This document shows, in pieces, positions 23,904 to 38,654 of a stretch of 64,000 bases of DNA. The stretch comes from Salticus scenicus (Eukaryota > Arthropoda > Arachnida > Araneae > Salticidae): positions 108,332,059 to 108,396,058 of the forward strand of contig OZ005653.1 of NCBI GenBank assembly GCA_963930645.1, read 5' to 3'. The position numbers and the translations under genes are program-made. Below the pieces are notes generated by a model. That model was not told the origin of the DNA. It was given only the letters and a program-made list of their open reading frames with translations, and did not search any database. Position 1 is the stretch's first letter. Each line of letters starts with the position of its first letter.

Positions 23904-24501
23904 GATATTTTTATAGAAAAAAATTTATTATGTGCAGTCAGAATGTTTATAAATGTTATTGTCATTTTTGAGGAAGAAACTGAATCAATGCTTAGTCTAA
24001 AAATAGGATGTTGATCAATAATGCGTTGAAGAGCTTTTAATCAGAATGGATTGTCCGATTTACAGTGAATTTTGAAAAATATGAACCCACGGAAATATTA
24101 AATATGCTATATGATCATTTGGTACCGTTTGGGACTCTTTAGGTGGTGCTATCATTTACAGTGAATTTCGGGAAGTAAGAGCTCATCGCAATATTAAGTA
24201 TGCTATAAGAAGTATGCTATATCTGTACTGATAAGTATAAAGGATTTAAGTCAAAGGATTTAACAAATCAGAAGAATCGATTAGGAGAAAGGTATTTCGT
24301 TGACTTATACCCTTTATACCATTCAGTGATTGTCAACCTTCATTTAATAACGGGAAAAAATTGAATAAAATATTTTATAACATACATGAATGGTAAATTT
24401 CTGACTTGAACCTTTTTTTACCAATAGATTTTCTCAAAGACTAAATGACATAGACTTAAATCCTTTATTCCAATCGACTGAGAATTTTTTTCTGAGTCTC
24501 A

Positions 24502-26330
24502 CTATGTACTTAACTCAAAATCGACATTTTTGGACTTATATTCCTTTATACTTAACAGTACAGATATATTAAATGCTGTTTCTTGTTCTGAACCAAACTT
24601 AAATGTAGATCCTGTATGTAATAGATCACTCGTTGGTATGACTATCTGAGCGTATTGTGAAATGAATTTGCGAAAATATCGACTTAATACTATATACAAT
24701 TGTACTTGTTTAACTGATTTGGGTTGAGGAAATCTTCGAACGGCTAATGTTCGATTAGGTGAACGTCTTATTGTTCCATCTTCAACGCTGTATCCCAAAA
24801 TCTCAACTTTTCTTTTCAAAAACTAACACTTCTTAAAATTGATATATAAACCGTAATCAGAAGCACTTTTTTTAGTTTTTTTATTCCTTCCTCTTTGTCT
24901 TGGGATGGAATGCTTATGCCTTCTATGTAAATAACCACTGTATTATCATGAGGGAATTCCACCAACACTATGCTTATGTATCGTTGAAACTGGCTTGGTG
25001 ATGTGCTCAATCCGAACGGAAATCTTAGAAACTCATATTTTCCATTATGTGTAAGAAATGCAACATATTTCATGCTCTTATCCTCTATTTCGAGGAGAAA
25101 AAATCCGTTCTTTAGATCTAGAGTCGTAAAAACTTTTGATTTCTCCAAATGACCCAATGCATTTTCAATTGGAGGTAAGGGAATGATCCTTAACAATCTT
25201 TCGATTTAGCATTCGATAATCTACTCACAACCGGATTGAGTTGTCTTTCTTTTTAAATAATATAACTGGCGCAGCATAATCAGATTAACTAGGTCTAATT
25301 ATTCTGTCATATAACCATTGTTGAATTTCAACTTTATTTATTTTCTGTTTTTTTAAAGGAGATCTTCGTGGATGTTCTTTCACAGGTATATCATCAGTCG
25401 AAATTATGGTAATCTTCAACTCCGTAGTTTTTGGCATGTAATATTTGATCATTTTCTTTATTTCTTATTTATAACTTGATTTTGTCAAATGATTCAAATC
25501 CACTTCCTCTGAATTTACGGCTTCCGCTAGATTAATCGAAAAGCTACTTTCTCGCAAGTTTTTATTTTAATGTTCTTTCTCTATATTCTCAAGGAAAGAT
25601 AGATTTTCATTTAAAGCTTTGATTATTTTATTAAGACAATTCACGTACGACATATGGGATTTATTTACAGAAGTTTCCAGATTGGCATTTATACTTTACT
25701 TGATTTCATTACATTGACATTGTTGCGTCAAAACCCATTTATTTCAAATATATTTTCCTTTTTATAATTCTGGAGTCCAGATGATTTTTTATCTCCGTTT
25801 TAAAATTCTTTTGCGAATTTAATATGGCCGATCCAAACATTTTTACGTTTGCCTAAAACTTTTAATCCTCTTCATCTGTAGATAAGTTTAATTTGTTAAT
25901 TACGTCAATTCCTAGCACAATTTCATGCGCTAGATCTTCTATAACATAAACATTGGCAGAAACCACAATGCCGTCAATACACAATTCCGTTGGAAAATGC
26001 TCTAAAAGTTGCATGACTTCCATGGCGATACCCGATAATTTTACATCATCAAAACATAATTCTGGAGAGCCAACTTTTATATAGGTTTCTTAATTCATGA
26101 GATTCAATTCACTTCCTGTTTCAATCAAACACTTTGCATTCTTGCCATTAATTTTGAATTTATTTTTTCTATTTTATTGTAATTTGGCGTAATACTATTA
26201 AAATTTGCTTCCCGTTTAGTACGTAATCGGACGAATTTTCGTCTTGATAATATTGTCGGAAACCTTGGCGACCGTTATTCCTGTTTGGGCACTGCGAAGC
26301 TATGTGGCCATAAGAATCGCGCGCATAACA
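24502..26330 (-). pseudogene. Ty3/gypsy relic, copy 4
   Basis: Type-a sequence as in copy 2: TAG retained, last knuckle Cys retained, YIEG box present. Confidence 0.88.
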
Positions 26331-26656
26331 CCTGATATTTCATTTATATTTATTTTTCCCTCCATAATCATGGTCAGAATAGAAAATCTAGAAGGACTTT
26401 AAAACATGTTCATATTTATTAAAATTATATTTACAAATTAAAATATACACAGCTTTTCGCCATGAGTTTTCATGGCCTCTTAGGGTCACACAAGGGATGA
26501 TAAGAACAGACAGCATATATATATCATGAGTCCGGGTGGTGGTAACAGATCTTTGAAACTTGACAAAAAATATTACGTATATTAAGAAGAATTCTCTCTT
26601 GAATGTCACTTGTAGCGAAGACTATTGAATATGAAAGAAAGTATTAAATATATGTA

Positions 26657-27995
26657 CACTAAGCGACAAAAAAAAAAAAATCCGCACTTGAATATTTTCC
26701 TTTTTGCCTTCTAGAACCGCCAATTATATCGTTTAAAAAGCAAATTTTCGGATAGATTTTATTATGTTGTCCTGAACATACACTTTAGCTTTGAGTCTTG
26801 TGTTAAAAACAAAATGCAATTGTCAGTAAAATTGTAATTTTAGAAATTATTTCAAAAATGGTAAGAATAAGGCAGTTAACGATGCCACAAAAAAGTATAA
26901 ATTTTTGAACGAAAAAAAAAAAAAAAACATATTTTAATACGTGAGATGGCAAAATAATTATATATTAACGAAATATTGATGAAAAGGTTTTTAGCAAGAT
27001 ATAAAATTTTTTGGCCGTTTAAACTGGAAATTTGATTTTAGGCGGCCATGTTGCTCATCCAAGCAAAATGGCCGTAAGTTAAAAAGCCATTGCTTATAAA
27101 ATCGGTTTGTATTACATTTAGAACATAAAATAGATTCAGGAAAAGTGTTTAGCAGCATAATTTCTTTAACTACAGTACAACAACTATTAAACAAAACAGG
27201 TTTAAATGACAGAAAATTAGAAAAAAATTCCATTCTTCGTGAAGAGAAATACGAAAGCAAGACCTCAGTAGGGTAAAAAATTAAAAATAAAAAATTATTA
27301 GTTAATTATTGGGCTGAACTGGTTTTCTTTCAGGAGTCACGTTTAACTTATTTCGAGCTAAAGAGAAAGCAACCAGATCTGACAACGAAAATGTGACCGA
27401 CTTAATGAAAATCGCATATTAAAACAGCGATATATTCTCCGTACATTATGGTACGGAGGTGCATAACTTTTCAAACAATCGGGCAAATTTTTATGCTCAA
27501 GGGATCAATTAACTCGAAATAAAGCACAATCGTCATAAAAGTGGTGCCTGACCTACTATTTTGGAGGTATCTTGGATATTTCCGCAAACACCATTTCAAG
27601 ATGATAAAGCACCTTACTACACGATATCTGTGGTAAGTTTATTCACTTCAAATTGTCAAAATTTCCTATTCATTCCCATTAGAACGTATAATTATGTAAA
27701 TAATCATAATGTATTTCACTTTAAGTTAAATTCCACAAAGGATATACTAAAATTTCTTCTTTACCAGACATGGAAGTAGTCCATTATCGCGATCCGCTTG
27801 AAAATGTTATGTCTATTAAAAGGCGGGGAAGAAGGGAGAGGATTCGAAATTTGAAACCTGTAACTCTGCCAGAACTAGAAAAAATTATTTGTTTTATTTG
27901 GCACATTGAAATTTCTATGATTTATATTAAAACACTGTATAAAACTATGCCATTGCGCATTAAAACAGTAAAGATGGAATTAACCCAATGCGGAA
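26657..27995 (+). pseudogene. Truncated Tc1-like transposon, copy 4
   Basis: A13 terminal tract as in copy 2. Truncated at the same base. Confidence 0.85.
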
Positions 27996-28395
27996 CTTTT
28001 ATCGTTACATCGATGATATTATTGTATTTTATCTCAACAAGAACTCACAAAATGGCTTTTCCTTCAATTATCCACCTAATTTAAAGCTAACTCAAAATAC
28101 TCTGACTAATCAATCTATTAACTTTTTAGATCTCAAAATAATCATCGATGGTAATAAACTTTACACAGATATCTATGACAAACGGCAAGATTTTTGTTTT
28201 AATGTAAACTTATTTACACATTTTAATTCATGTCTGCATCTTTCGGTCTTTAGAAACATCATCATTAACCATTTATTTCGAATTAATAATTTATGCTCTG
28301 CACAGTTTAAAAACAAGAATATTAATAAACTGATCACAGCCACTGCTAAAATGGGTTTTCCTAAAAACTTTGTATTTTCTATTTTATATCCTTAA
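27988..28395 (+). pseudogene. Chimeric PLE RT-tail ORF, copy 5
   Basis: Identical 135-residue frame. The A-tract after the stop is 10 nt, as in copy 3. Confidence 0.75.
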
Positions 28396-30598
28396 CCATG
28401 TGTCTGTCAGTACAAAAAAAAAAGCTGTGTACACTCTTGTGTATATCAACAAAAAATTTATAAAATAATAAAAGACAATAAAAAAGGTGGCGGTTGGGTG
28501 GGCAGATGTTTGATTACGGAGGTGGGGTGGTGTTGTAAGGCTGGATGGTTGGGTGGGTTTGTGAAATTAAATTAAAAAAAAAAAAAAAAAAAGTAGAAGG
28601 CTTGTTGCATTTGCTTTGTATTACCATGCAAACTTTCATTTTCTAATAAATTTTCAGTTTTTTCCTTTTTGAGTTGTCAACTATTTAATGTTCTAATTAT
28701 ACTGTTAAACACAATGTGATCAATCGATGAATTTCATTGTGGCTTCGTGGTTTCATTGTTGTTCATCTGCTTTGAAATTTTGCATTTTTAAATCCATATG
28801 GTTCCTGTTCTGATTGTGGCAGGCTGGGGGAGTGTTGCCGGCGTAAAACTAGTGTAAAACCACAGGCAAGTCACAAGTCTTGCCGCCTGCCTCCTTCTTC
28901 CTATCTTGTGTTTTTTGGGTTGTTTTTTCATTAGTTTTGATAAGTTTATGGTTTTAAGTTAAGATTTGTTGTTTTACTTTATTGATTCATTTTTTTTTTG
29001 CAGGCTGTTAATTAATAGATCTCGTTTCTTTACATAAGTGTATTTCATCCACTGATATATATATATATATTTTTATCTTATTGGTCATTGGTGTTACAGT
29101 GATCTTGTATCTGTTGCTTGGCTTCTACTATGCTTAATAGATCATCTTTATTACATATATATATATATATTTGCAAAAGTGTATGTTTTAATTTAAATTA
29201 AAAACAAAAGATGGCGCCAAAACAGCATTTGCTGTTTTTTCCTATTCCCTGTGCGGAAGGATACATGAATAGGAATCGCAAATGATTGAGCTACTACAAA
29301 ATCGATGTTTATGAATTATTAAAAATTTTTTGCTTTAAAAAATTGTAAATTCATCATTATTATGATAAAATGGAATGTCTAAAATTACAAAATACTTCCT
29401 TATTTAAAATGTTATCTAAATACTTTTTTGACTAAATATGAAATTTTGAAATCAAAAATATCTTTTTCATAGCAGAAGAGAAAATATATTTAAGTGAATT
29501 TGACTTAGAATATATACAATAAATATATAAAAAATGTAATAAAGTATTTTTGCGTTAAAAAAAAAAAAAGGAAAATTTAAATAATTCATTGACTGCATTC
29601 ACGTTGGTCAGCCAACCAACGTGCCTTGAAAGTGAGAACCGAATTACGACATTTTCGCCGAATAAATGCATGCATTTTGGCGGAGTAATATAGTTCTATT
29701 TTTAAAGCAACTTTTACAAAAAAAACAAGAGTTTTCCTGAAAAAAACGAAAACGTTACTAGATTCAGAAAGATCCCATTAACAACATATATTAATTAAAT
29801 TAAAATCGTTCGTGCGGTTTTAGAGATATTTTTTCATGAATTTAGTCTATTACATCCTCACACCACACATTTTCCCTTTTTGGCTTTAAATTGAGATTCA
29901 GATCTCAAAACATACTGCATGTAGAAATGTAAAAATTTCAGGATAGATTAAGACCGAAGATAAAAGACTTTTGAAAAGATCAGAACAAAATATGGCATAT
30001 TTGCTGAGATATTAAGTGTCGGCTTTTACAAATCTCTTTGATGTCAAACTAGCCGTATATATGAGTTCGCAGCGTTCAGTTTGTCCTTCCGCTTGCGTCA
30101 CTCGAAAAACTGTCGTTTTTCATGATAAATGAAATATTCATTTCTGTTGAATTTCTTTTAAAGTATATTTGTAGAACCATTTTGTGCAACGTCCCCCATA
30201 AACTACATATTGATGTTAGTATCCATTTTTTAATAGTGTACTGTGCGTTAAGAAATGACAAGGCTACTTATAAATCGGCGCACATCTAAAGTAGAAGACG
30301 TAATATAAAAGTTTCTAATACATGTATAAAATAAACATATTCTTTTATAATTGCTATATTTAAATGTGAGTTATTTCGTTTTGAAATCTACTAATTTTGT
30401 TAAATATAGTGAAACTTAAGAATTTTTAAAAACAGGTAAGGAAATTAGCCTGTAATACGTCATATTACAGTCTTTGTGAATGGTACGCGAGTAAATTTCG
30501 TAAAAGTATCCTCAAATACAAAGATACAGATTTAGATTTGCTTTATTCACGTTAACTTTGAAGATACCGCAGTGTAAAAATCTCACTAACGAAATGGA

Positions 30599-30969
30599 TA
30601 ACATTCAATCTTATAAGATTGCTTGTAAATCGAAAGAGAAATATCTAGATTAATGAAACTTTCTAAAACTGTCATTCACGAAGTGATAATTAGAAAAATG
30701 GTTTCAGATAAATTTAAATGTTTTGGAAGAAAAACGAATCTGACAGTACGTGAAGATCAAGAAATATTTTAATTATGAATTAAAAATTTCATTTGACTCG
30801 TGAAATTAAGAAAATTTTCAGAAAAGTAAAGTCTCATTTAACAGTTTCAGAAAATATTAAATGAAAAATATATGCAAAATTTATAAAACTGTTGAAATGA
30901 ACGTGGGTACTGAAACATTATCAAGAAGGAAGGATTGAAATTGGCATGCTAAAATGAATGGGAGCAATT
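30599..30969 (+). pseudogene. HTH relic, copy 5
   Basis: Matches copy 3 at the diagnostic atgaaactttct and attaagaaaatt sites. Confidence 0.4.
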
Positions 30970-31567
30970 GATATTTTTATAGAAAAAAATTTATTATGTG
31001 CAGTCAGAATGTTTATAAATGTTATTGTCATTTTTGAGGAAGAAACTGAATCAATGCTTAGTCTAAAAATAGGATGTTGATCAATAATGCGTTGAAGAGC
31101 TTTTAATCAGAATGGATTGTCCGATTTACAGTGAATTTTGAAAAATATGAACCCACGGAAATATTAAATATGCTATATGATCATTTGGTACCGTTTGGGA
31201 CTCTTTAGGTGGTGCTATCATTTACAGTGAATTTCGGGAAGTAAGAGCTCATCGCAATATTAAGTATGCTATAAGAAGTATGCTATATCTGTACTGATAA
31301 GTATAAAGGATTTAAGTCAAAGGATTTAACAAATCAGAAGAATCGATTAGGAGAAAGGTATTTCGTTGTCTTATACCCTTTATACCATTCAGTGATTGTC
31401 AACCTTCATTTAATAACGGGAAAAAATTGAATAAAATATTTTATAACATACATGAATGGTAAATTTCTGACTTGAACCTTTTTTTACCAATAGATTTTCT
31501 CAAAGACTAAATGACATAGACTTAAATCCTTTATTCCAATCGACTGAGAATTTTTTTCTGAGTCTCA

Positions 31568-33396
31568 CTATGTACTTAACTCAAAATCGACATTTTTGGA
31601 CTTATATTCCTTTATACTTAACAGTACAGATATATTAAATGCTGTTTCTTGTTCTGAACCAAACTTAAATGTAGATCCTGTATGTAATAGATCACTCGTT
31701 GGTATGACTATCTGAGCGTATTGTGAAATGAATTTGCGAAAATATCGACTTAATACTATATACAATTGTACTTGTTTAACTGATTTGGGTTGAGGAAATC
31801 TTCGAACGGCTAATGTTCGATTAGGTGAACGTCTTATTGTTCCATCTTCAACGCTGTATCCCAAAATCTCAACTTTTCTTTTCAAAAAATAACACTTCTT
31901 AAAATTGATATATAAACCGTAATCAGAAGCACTTTTTTTAGTTTTTTTATTCCTTCCTCTTTGTCTTGGGATGGAATGCTTATGCCTTCTATGTAAATAA
32001 CCACTGTATTATCATGAGGGAATTCCACCAACACTATGCTTATGTATCGTTGAAACTGGCTTGGTGATGTGCTCAATCCGAACGGAAATCTTAGAAACTC
32101 ATATTTTCCATTATGTGTAAGAAATGCAACATATTTCATGCTCTTATCCTCTATTTCGAGGAGAAAAAATCCGTTCTTTAGATCTAGAGTCGTAAAAACT
32201 TTTGATTTCTCCAAATGACCCAATGCATTTTCAATTGGAGGTAAGGGAATGATCCTTAACAATCTTTCGATTTAGCATTCGATAATCTACTCACAACCGG
32301 ATTGAGTTGTCTTTCTTTTTAAATAATATAACTGGCGCAGCATAATCAGATTAACTAGGTCTAATTATTCTGTCATATAACCATTGTTGAATTTCAACTT
32401 TATTTATTTTCTGTTTTTTTAAAGGAGATCTTCGTGGATGTTCTTTCACAGGTATATCATCAGTCGAAATTATGGTAATCTTCAACTCCGTAGTTTTTGG
32501 CATGTAATATTTGATCATTTTCTTTATTTCTTATTTATAACTTGATTTTGTCAAATGATTCAAATCCACTTCCTCTGAATTTACGGCTTCCGCTAGATTA
32601 ATCGAAGAGCTACTTTCTCGCAAGTTTTTATTTTAATGTTCTTTCTCTATATTCTCAAGGAAAGATAGATTTTCATTTAAAGCTTTGATTATTTTATTAA
32701 GACAATTCACGTACGACATATGGGATTTATTTACAGAAGTTTCCAGATTGGCATTTATACTTTACTTGATTTCATTACATTGACATTGTTGCGTCAAAAC
32801 CCATTTATTTCAAATATATTTTCCTTTTTATAATTCTGGAGTCCAGATGATTTTTTATCTCCGTTTTAAAATTCTTTTGCGAATTTAATATGGCCGATCC
32901 AAACATTTTTACGTTTGCCTAAAACTTTTAATCCTCTTCATCTGTAGATAAGTTTAATTTGTTAATTACGTCAATTCCTAGCACAATTTCATGCGCTAGA
33001 TCTTCTATAACATAAACATTGGCAGAAACCACAATGCCGTCAATACACAATTCCGTTGGAAAATGCTCTAAAAGTTGCATGACTTCCATGGCGATACCCG
33101 ATAATTTTACATCATCAAAACATAATTCTGGAGAGCCAACTTTTATATAGGTTTCTTAATTCATGAGATTCAATTCACTTCCTGTTTCAATCAAACACTT
33201 TGCATTCTTGCCATTAATTTTGAATTTATTTTTTCTATTTTATTGTAATTTGGCGTAATACTATTAAAATTTGCTTCCCGTTTAGTACGTAATCGGACGA
33301 ATTTTCGTCTTGATAATATTGTCGGAAACCTTGGCGACCGTTATTCCTGTTTGGGAACTGCGAAGCTATGTGGCCATAAGAATCGCGCGCATAACA
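31568..33396 (-). pseudogene. Ty3/gypsy relic, copy 5 (TAG codon open)
   Basis: Shares with copy 3 the TAT codon near 31883 and the Cys-to-Phe change in the zinc knuckle near 33355, which ties copies 3 and 5 by common descent. Confidence 0.88.
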
Positions 33397-33722
33397 CCTG
33401 ATATTTCATTTATATTTATTTTTCCCTCCATAATCATGGTCAGAATAGAAAATCTAGAAGGACTTTAAAACATGTTCATATTTATTAAAATTATATTTAC
33501 AAATTAAAATATACACAGCTTTTCGCCATGAGTTTTCATGGCCTCTTAGGGTCACACAAGGGATGATAAGAACAGACAGCATATATATATCATGAGTCCG
33601 GGTGGTGGTAACAGATCTTTGAAACTTGACAAAAAATATTACGTATATTAAGAAGAATTCTCTCTTGAATGTCACTTGTAGCGAAGACTATTGAATATGA
33701 AAGAAAGTATTAAATATATGTA

Positions 33723-33732
33723 CACTAAGCGA

Positions 33733-33766
<34 letters not shown>

Positions 33767-35079
33767 GCACTTGAATATTTTCCTTTTTGCCTTCTAGAAC
33801 CGCCAATTATATCGTTTAAAAAGCAAATTTTCGGATAGATTTTATTATGTTGTCCTGAACATACACTTTAGCTTTGAGTCTTGTGTTAAAAACAAAATGC
33901 AATTGTCAGTAAAATTGTAATTTTAGAAATTATTTCAAAAATGGTAAGAATAAGGCAGTTAACGATGCCACAAAAAAGTATAAATTTTTGAACGAAAAAA
34001 AAAAAAAAAAACATATTTTAATACGTGAGATGGCAAAATAATTATATATTAACGAAATATTGATGAAAAGGTTTTTAGCAAGATATAAAATTTTTTGGCC
34101 GTTTAAACTGGAAATTTGATTTTAGGCGGCCATGTTGCTCATCCAAGCAAAATGGCCGTAAGTTAAAAAGCCATTGCTTATAAAATCGGTTTGTATTACA
34201 TTTAGAACATAAAATAGATTCAGGAAAAGTGTTTAGCAGCATAATTTCTTTAACTACAGTACAACAACTATTAAACAAAACAGGTTTAAATGACAGAAAA
34301 TTAGAAAAAAATTCCATTCTTCGTGAAGAGAAATACGAAAGCAAGACCTCAGTAGGGTAAAAAATTAAAAATAAAAAATTATTAGTTAATTATTGGGCTG
34401 AACTGGTTTTCTTTCAGGAGTCACGTTTAACTTATTTCGAGCTAAAGAGAAAGCAACCAGATCTGACAACGAAAATGTGACCGACTTAATGAAAATCGCA
34501 TATTAAAACAGCGATATATTCTCCGTACATTATGGTACGGAGGTGCATAACTTTTCAAACAATCGGGCAAATTTTTATGCTCAAGGGATCAATTAACTCG
34601 AAATAAAGCACAATCGTCATAAAAGTGGTGCCTGACCTACTATTTTGGAGGTATCTTGGATATTTCCGCAAACACCATTTCAAGATGATAAAGCACCTTA
34701 CTACACGATATCTGTGGTAAGTTTATTCACTTCAAATTGTCAAAATTTCCTATTCATTCCCATTAGAACGTATAATTATGTAAATAATCATAATGTATTT
34801 CACTTTAAGTTAAATTCCACAAAGGATATACTAAAATTTCTTCTTTACCAGACATGGAAGTAGTCCATTATCGCGATCCGCTTGAAAATGTTATGTCTAT
34901 TAAAAGGCGGGGAAGAAGGGAGAGGATTCGAAATTTGAAACCTGTAACTCTGCCAGAACTAGAAAAAATTATTTGTTTTATTTGGCACATTGAAATTTCT
35001 ATGATTTATATTAAAACACTGTATAAAACTATGCCATTGCGCATTAAAACAGTAAAGATGGAATTAACCCAATGCGGAA
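33723..35079 (+). pseudogene. Truncated Tc1-like transposon, copy 5
   Basis: A30 terminal tract as in copy 3. Truncated at the same base. Confidence 0.85.
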
Positions 35080-35479
35080 CTTTTATCGTTACATCGATGA
35101 TATTATTGTATTTTATCTCAACAAGAACTCACAAAATGGCTTTTCCTTCAATTATCCACCTAATTTAAAGCTAACTCAAAATACTCTGACTAATCAATCT
35201 ATTAACTTTTTAGATCTCAAAATAATCATCGATGGTAATAAACTTTACACAGATATCTATGACAAACGGCAAGATTTTTGTTTTAATGTAAACTTATTTA
35301 CACATTTTAATTCATGTCTGCATCTTTCGGTCTTTAGAAACATCATCATTAACCATTTATTTCGAATTAATAATTTATGCTCTGCACAGTTTAAAAACAA
35401 GAATATTAATAAACTGATCACAGCCACTGCTAAAATGGGTTTTCCTAAAAACTTTGTATTTTCTATTTTATATCCTTAA
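35072..35479 (+). pseudogene. Chimeric PLE RT-tail ORF, copy 6
   Basis: Identical 135-residue frame although this copy is divergent elsewhere. The A-tract after the stop is 13 nt. Confidence 0.75.
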
Positions 35480-37685
35480 CCATGTGTCTGTCAGTACAAA
35501 AAAAAAAAAAGCTGTGTACACTCTTGTGTATATCAACAAAAAATTTATAAAATAATAAAAGACAATAAAAAAGGTGGCGGTTGGGTGGGCAGATGTTTGA
35601 TTACGGAGGTGGGGTGGTGTTGTAAGGCTGGATGGTTGGGTGGGTTTGTGAAATTAAATTAAAAAAAAAAAAAAAAGTAGAAGGCTTGTTGCATTTGCTT
35701 TGTATTACCATGCAAACTTTCATTTTCTAATAAATTTTCAGTTTTTTCCTTTTTGAGTTGTCAACTATTTAATGTTCTAATTATACTGTTAAACACAATG
35801 TGATCAATCGATGAATTTCATTGTGGCTTCGTGGTTTCATTGTTGTTCATCTGCTTTGAAATTTTGCATTTTTAAATCCATATGGTTCCTGTTCTGATTG
35901 TGGCAGGCTGGGGGAGTGTTGCCGGCGTAAAACTAGTGTAAAACCACAGGCAAGTCACAAGTCTTGCCGCCTGCCTCCTTCTTCCTATCTTGTGTTTTTT
36001 GGGTTGTTTTTTCATTAGTTTTGATAAGTTTATGGTTTTAAGTTAAGATTTGTTGTTTTACTTTATTGATTCATTTTTTTTTTGCAGGCTGTTAATTAAT
36101 AGATCTCGTTTCTTTACATAAGTGTATTTCATCCACTGATATATATATATATATTTTTTTATCTTATTGGTCATTGGTGTTACAGTGATCTTGTATCTGT
36201 TGCTTGGCTTCTACTATGCTTAATAGATCATCTTTATTACATATATATATATATATTTGCAAAAGTGTATGTTTTAATTTAAATTAAAAACAAAAGATGG
36301 CGCCAAAACAGCATTTGCTGTTTTTTCCTATTCCCTGTGCGGAAGGATACATGAATAGGAATCGCAAATGATTGAGCTACTACAAAATCGATGTTTATGA
36401 ATTATTAAAAATTTTTTGCTTTAAAAAATTGTAAATTCATCATTATTATGATAAAATGGAATGTCTAAAATTACAAAATACTTCCTTATTTAAAATGTTA
36501 TCTAAATACTTTTTTGACTAAATATGAAATTTTGAAATCAAAAATATCTTTTTCATAGCAGAAGAGAAAATATATTTAAGTGAATTTGACTTAGAATATA
36601 TACAATAAATATATAAAAAATGTAATAAAGTATTTTTGCGTTAAAAAAAAAAAAAAGGAAAATTTAAATAATTCATTGACTGCATTCACGTTGGTCAGCC
36701 AACCAACGTGCCTTGAAAGTGAGAACCGAATTACGACATTTTCGCCGAATAAATGCATGCATTTTGGCGGAGTAATATAGTTCTATTTTTAAAGCAACTT
36801 TTACAAAAAAAACAAGAGTTTTCCTGAAAAAAACGAAAACGTTACTAGATTCAGAAAGATCCCATTAACAACATATATTAATTAAATTAAAATCGTTCGT
36901 GCGGTTTTAGAGATATTTTTTCATGAATTTAGTCTATTACATCCTTACACCACACATTTTCCCTTTTTGGCTTTAAATTGAGATTCAGATCTCAAAACAT
37001 ACTGCATGTAGAAATGTAAAAATTTCAGGATAGATTAAGACCGAAGATAAAAGACTTTTGAAAAGATCAGAACAAAATATGGCATATTTGCTGAGATATT
37101 AAGTGTCGGCTTTTACAAATCTCTTTGATGTCAAACTAGCCGTATATATGAGTTCGCAGCGTTCAGTTTGTCCTTCCGCTTGCGTCACTCGAAAAACTGT
37201 CGTTTTTCATGATAAATGAAATATTCATTTCTGTTGAATTTCTTTTGAAGTATATTTATAGAACCATTTTGTGCAACGTCCCCCATAAACTACATATTGA
37301 TGTTAGTATCCATTTTTTAATAGTGTACTGTGCGTTAAGAAATGACAAGGCTACTTATAAATCGGCGCACATCTAAAGTAGAAGACGTAATATAAAAGTT
37401 TCTAATACATGTATAAAATAAACATATTCTTTTATAATTGCTATATTTAAGTGTGAGTTATTTCGTTTTGAAATCTACTAATTTTGTTAAATATAGTGAA
37501 ACTTAAGAATTTTTAAAAACAGGTAAGGAAATTAGCCTGTAATACGTCATATTACAGTCTTTGTGAATGGTACGCGAGTAAATTTCGTAAAAGTATCCTC
37601 AAATACAAAGATACAGATTTAGATTTGCTTTATTCACGTTAACTTTGAAGATACCGCAGTGTAAAAATCTCACTAACGAAATGGA

Positions 37686-38056
37686 TAACATTCAATCTTA
37701 TAAGATTGCTTGTAAATCGAAAGAGAAATATCTAGATTAATGAAACTTTCTAAAACTGTCATTCACGAAGTGATAATTAGAAAAATGGTTTCAGATAAAT
37801 TTAAATGTTTTGGAAGAAAAACGAATCTGACAGTACGTGAAGATCAAGAAATATTTTAATTATGAATTAAAAATTTCATTTGACTCGTGAAATTAAGAAA
37901 ATTTTCAGAAAAGTAAAGTCTCATTTAACAGTTTCAGAAAATATTAAATGAAAAATATATGCAAAATTTATAAAACTGTTGAAATGAACGTGGGTACTGA
38001 AACATTATCAAGAAGGAAGGATTGAAATTGGCATGCTAAAATGAATGGGAGCAATT
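37686..38056 (+). pseudogene. HTH relic, copy 6
   Basis: Carries atgaaactttct, as in copies 1, 3 and 5, which supports this as the ancestral state and the copy 2/4 base as derived. Confidence 0.4.
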
Positions 38057-38654
38057 GATATTTTTATAGAAAAAAATTTATTATGTGCAGTCAGAATGTT
38101 TATAAATGTTATTGTCATTTTTGAGGAAGAAACTGAATCAATGCTTAGTCTAAAAATAGGATGTTGATCAATAATGCGTTGAAGAGCTTTTAATCAGAAT
38201 GGATTGTCCGATTTACAGTGAATTTTGAAAAATATGAACCCACGGAAATATTAAATATGCTATATGATCATTTGGTACCGTTTGGGACTCTTTAGGTGGT
38301 GCTATCATTTACAGTGAATTTCGGGAAGTAAGAGCTCATCGCAATATTAAGTATGCTATAAGAAGTATGCTATATCTGTACTGATAAGTATAAAGGATTT
38401 AAGTCAAAGGATTTAACAAATCAGAAGAATCGATTAGGAGAAAGGTATTTCGTTGACTTATACCCTTTATACCATTCAGTGATTGTCAACCTTCATTTAA
38501 TAACGGGAAAAAATTGAATAAAATATTTTATAACATACATGAATGGTAAATTTCTGACTTGAACCTTTTTTTACCAATAGATTTTCTCAAAGACTAAATG
38601 ACATAGACTTAAATCCTTTATTCCAATCGACTGAGAATTTTTTTCTGAGTCTCA

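Larger units (their letters stand above)
20929..27996 (+). repeat. Array copy 4 (type a, 7068 bp)
   Basis: Same length as copy 2 and carries the type-a variants noted there, 14.15 kb downstream. I noticed no substitution separating it from copy 2 apart from homopolymer length, though this was checked by eye only. Confidence 0.95.
27997..35080 (+). repeat. Array copy 5 (type b, 7084 bp)
   Basis: Carries the type-b variants of copy 3, including the A30 tract in the Tc1 end. It differs from copy 3 by, for example, tacatcctcacacc near 29851 (others ccttacacc) and by retaining accattcagtgatt. Confidence 0.95.
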
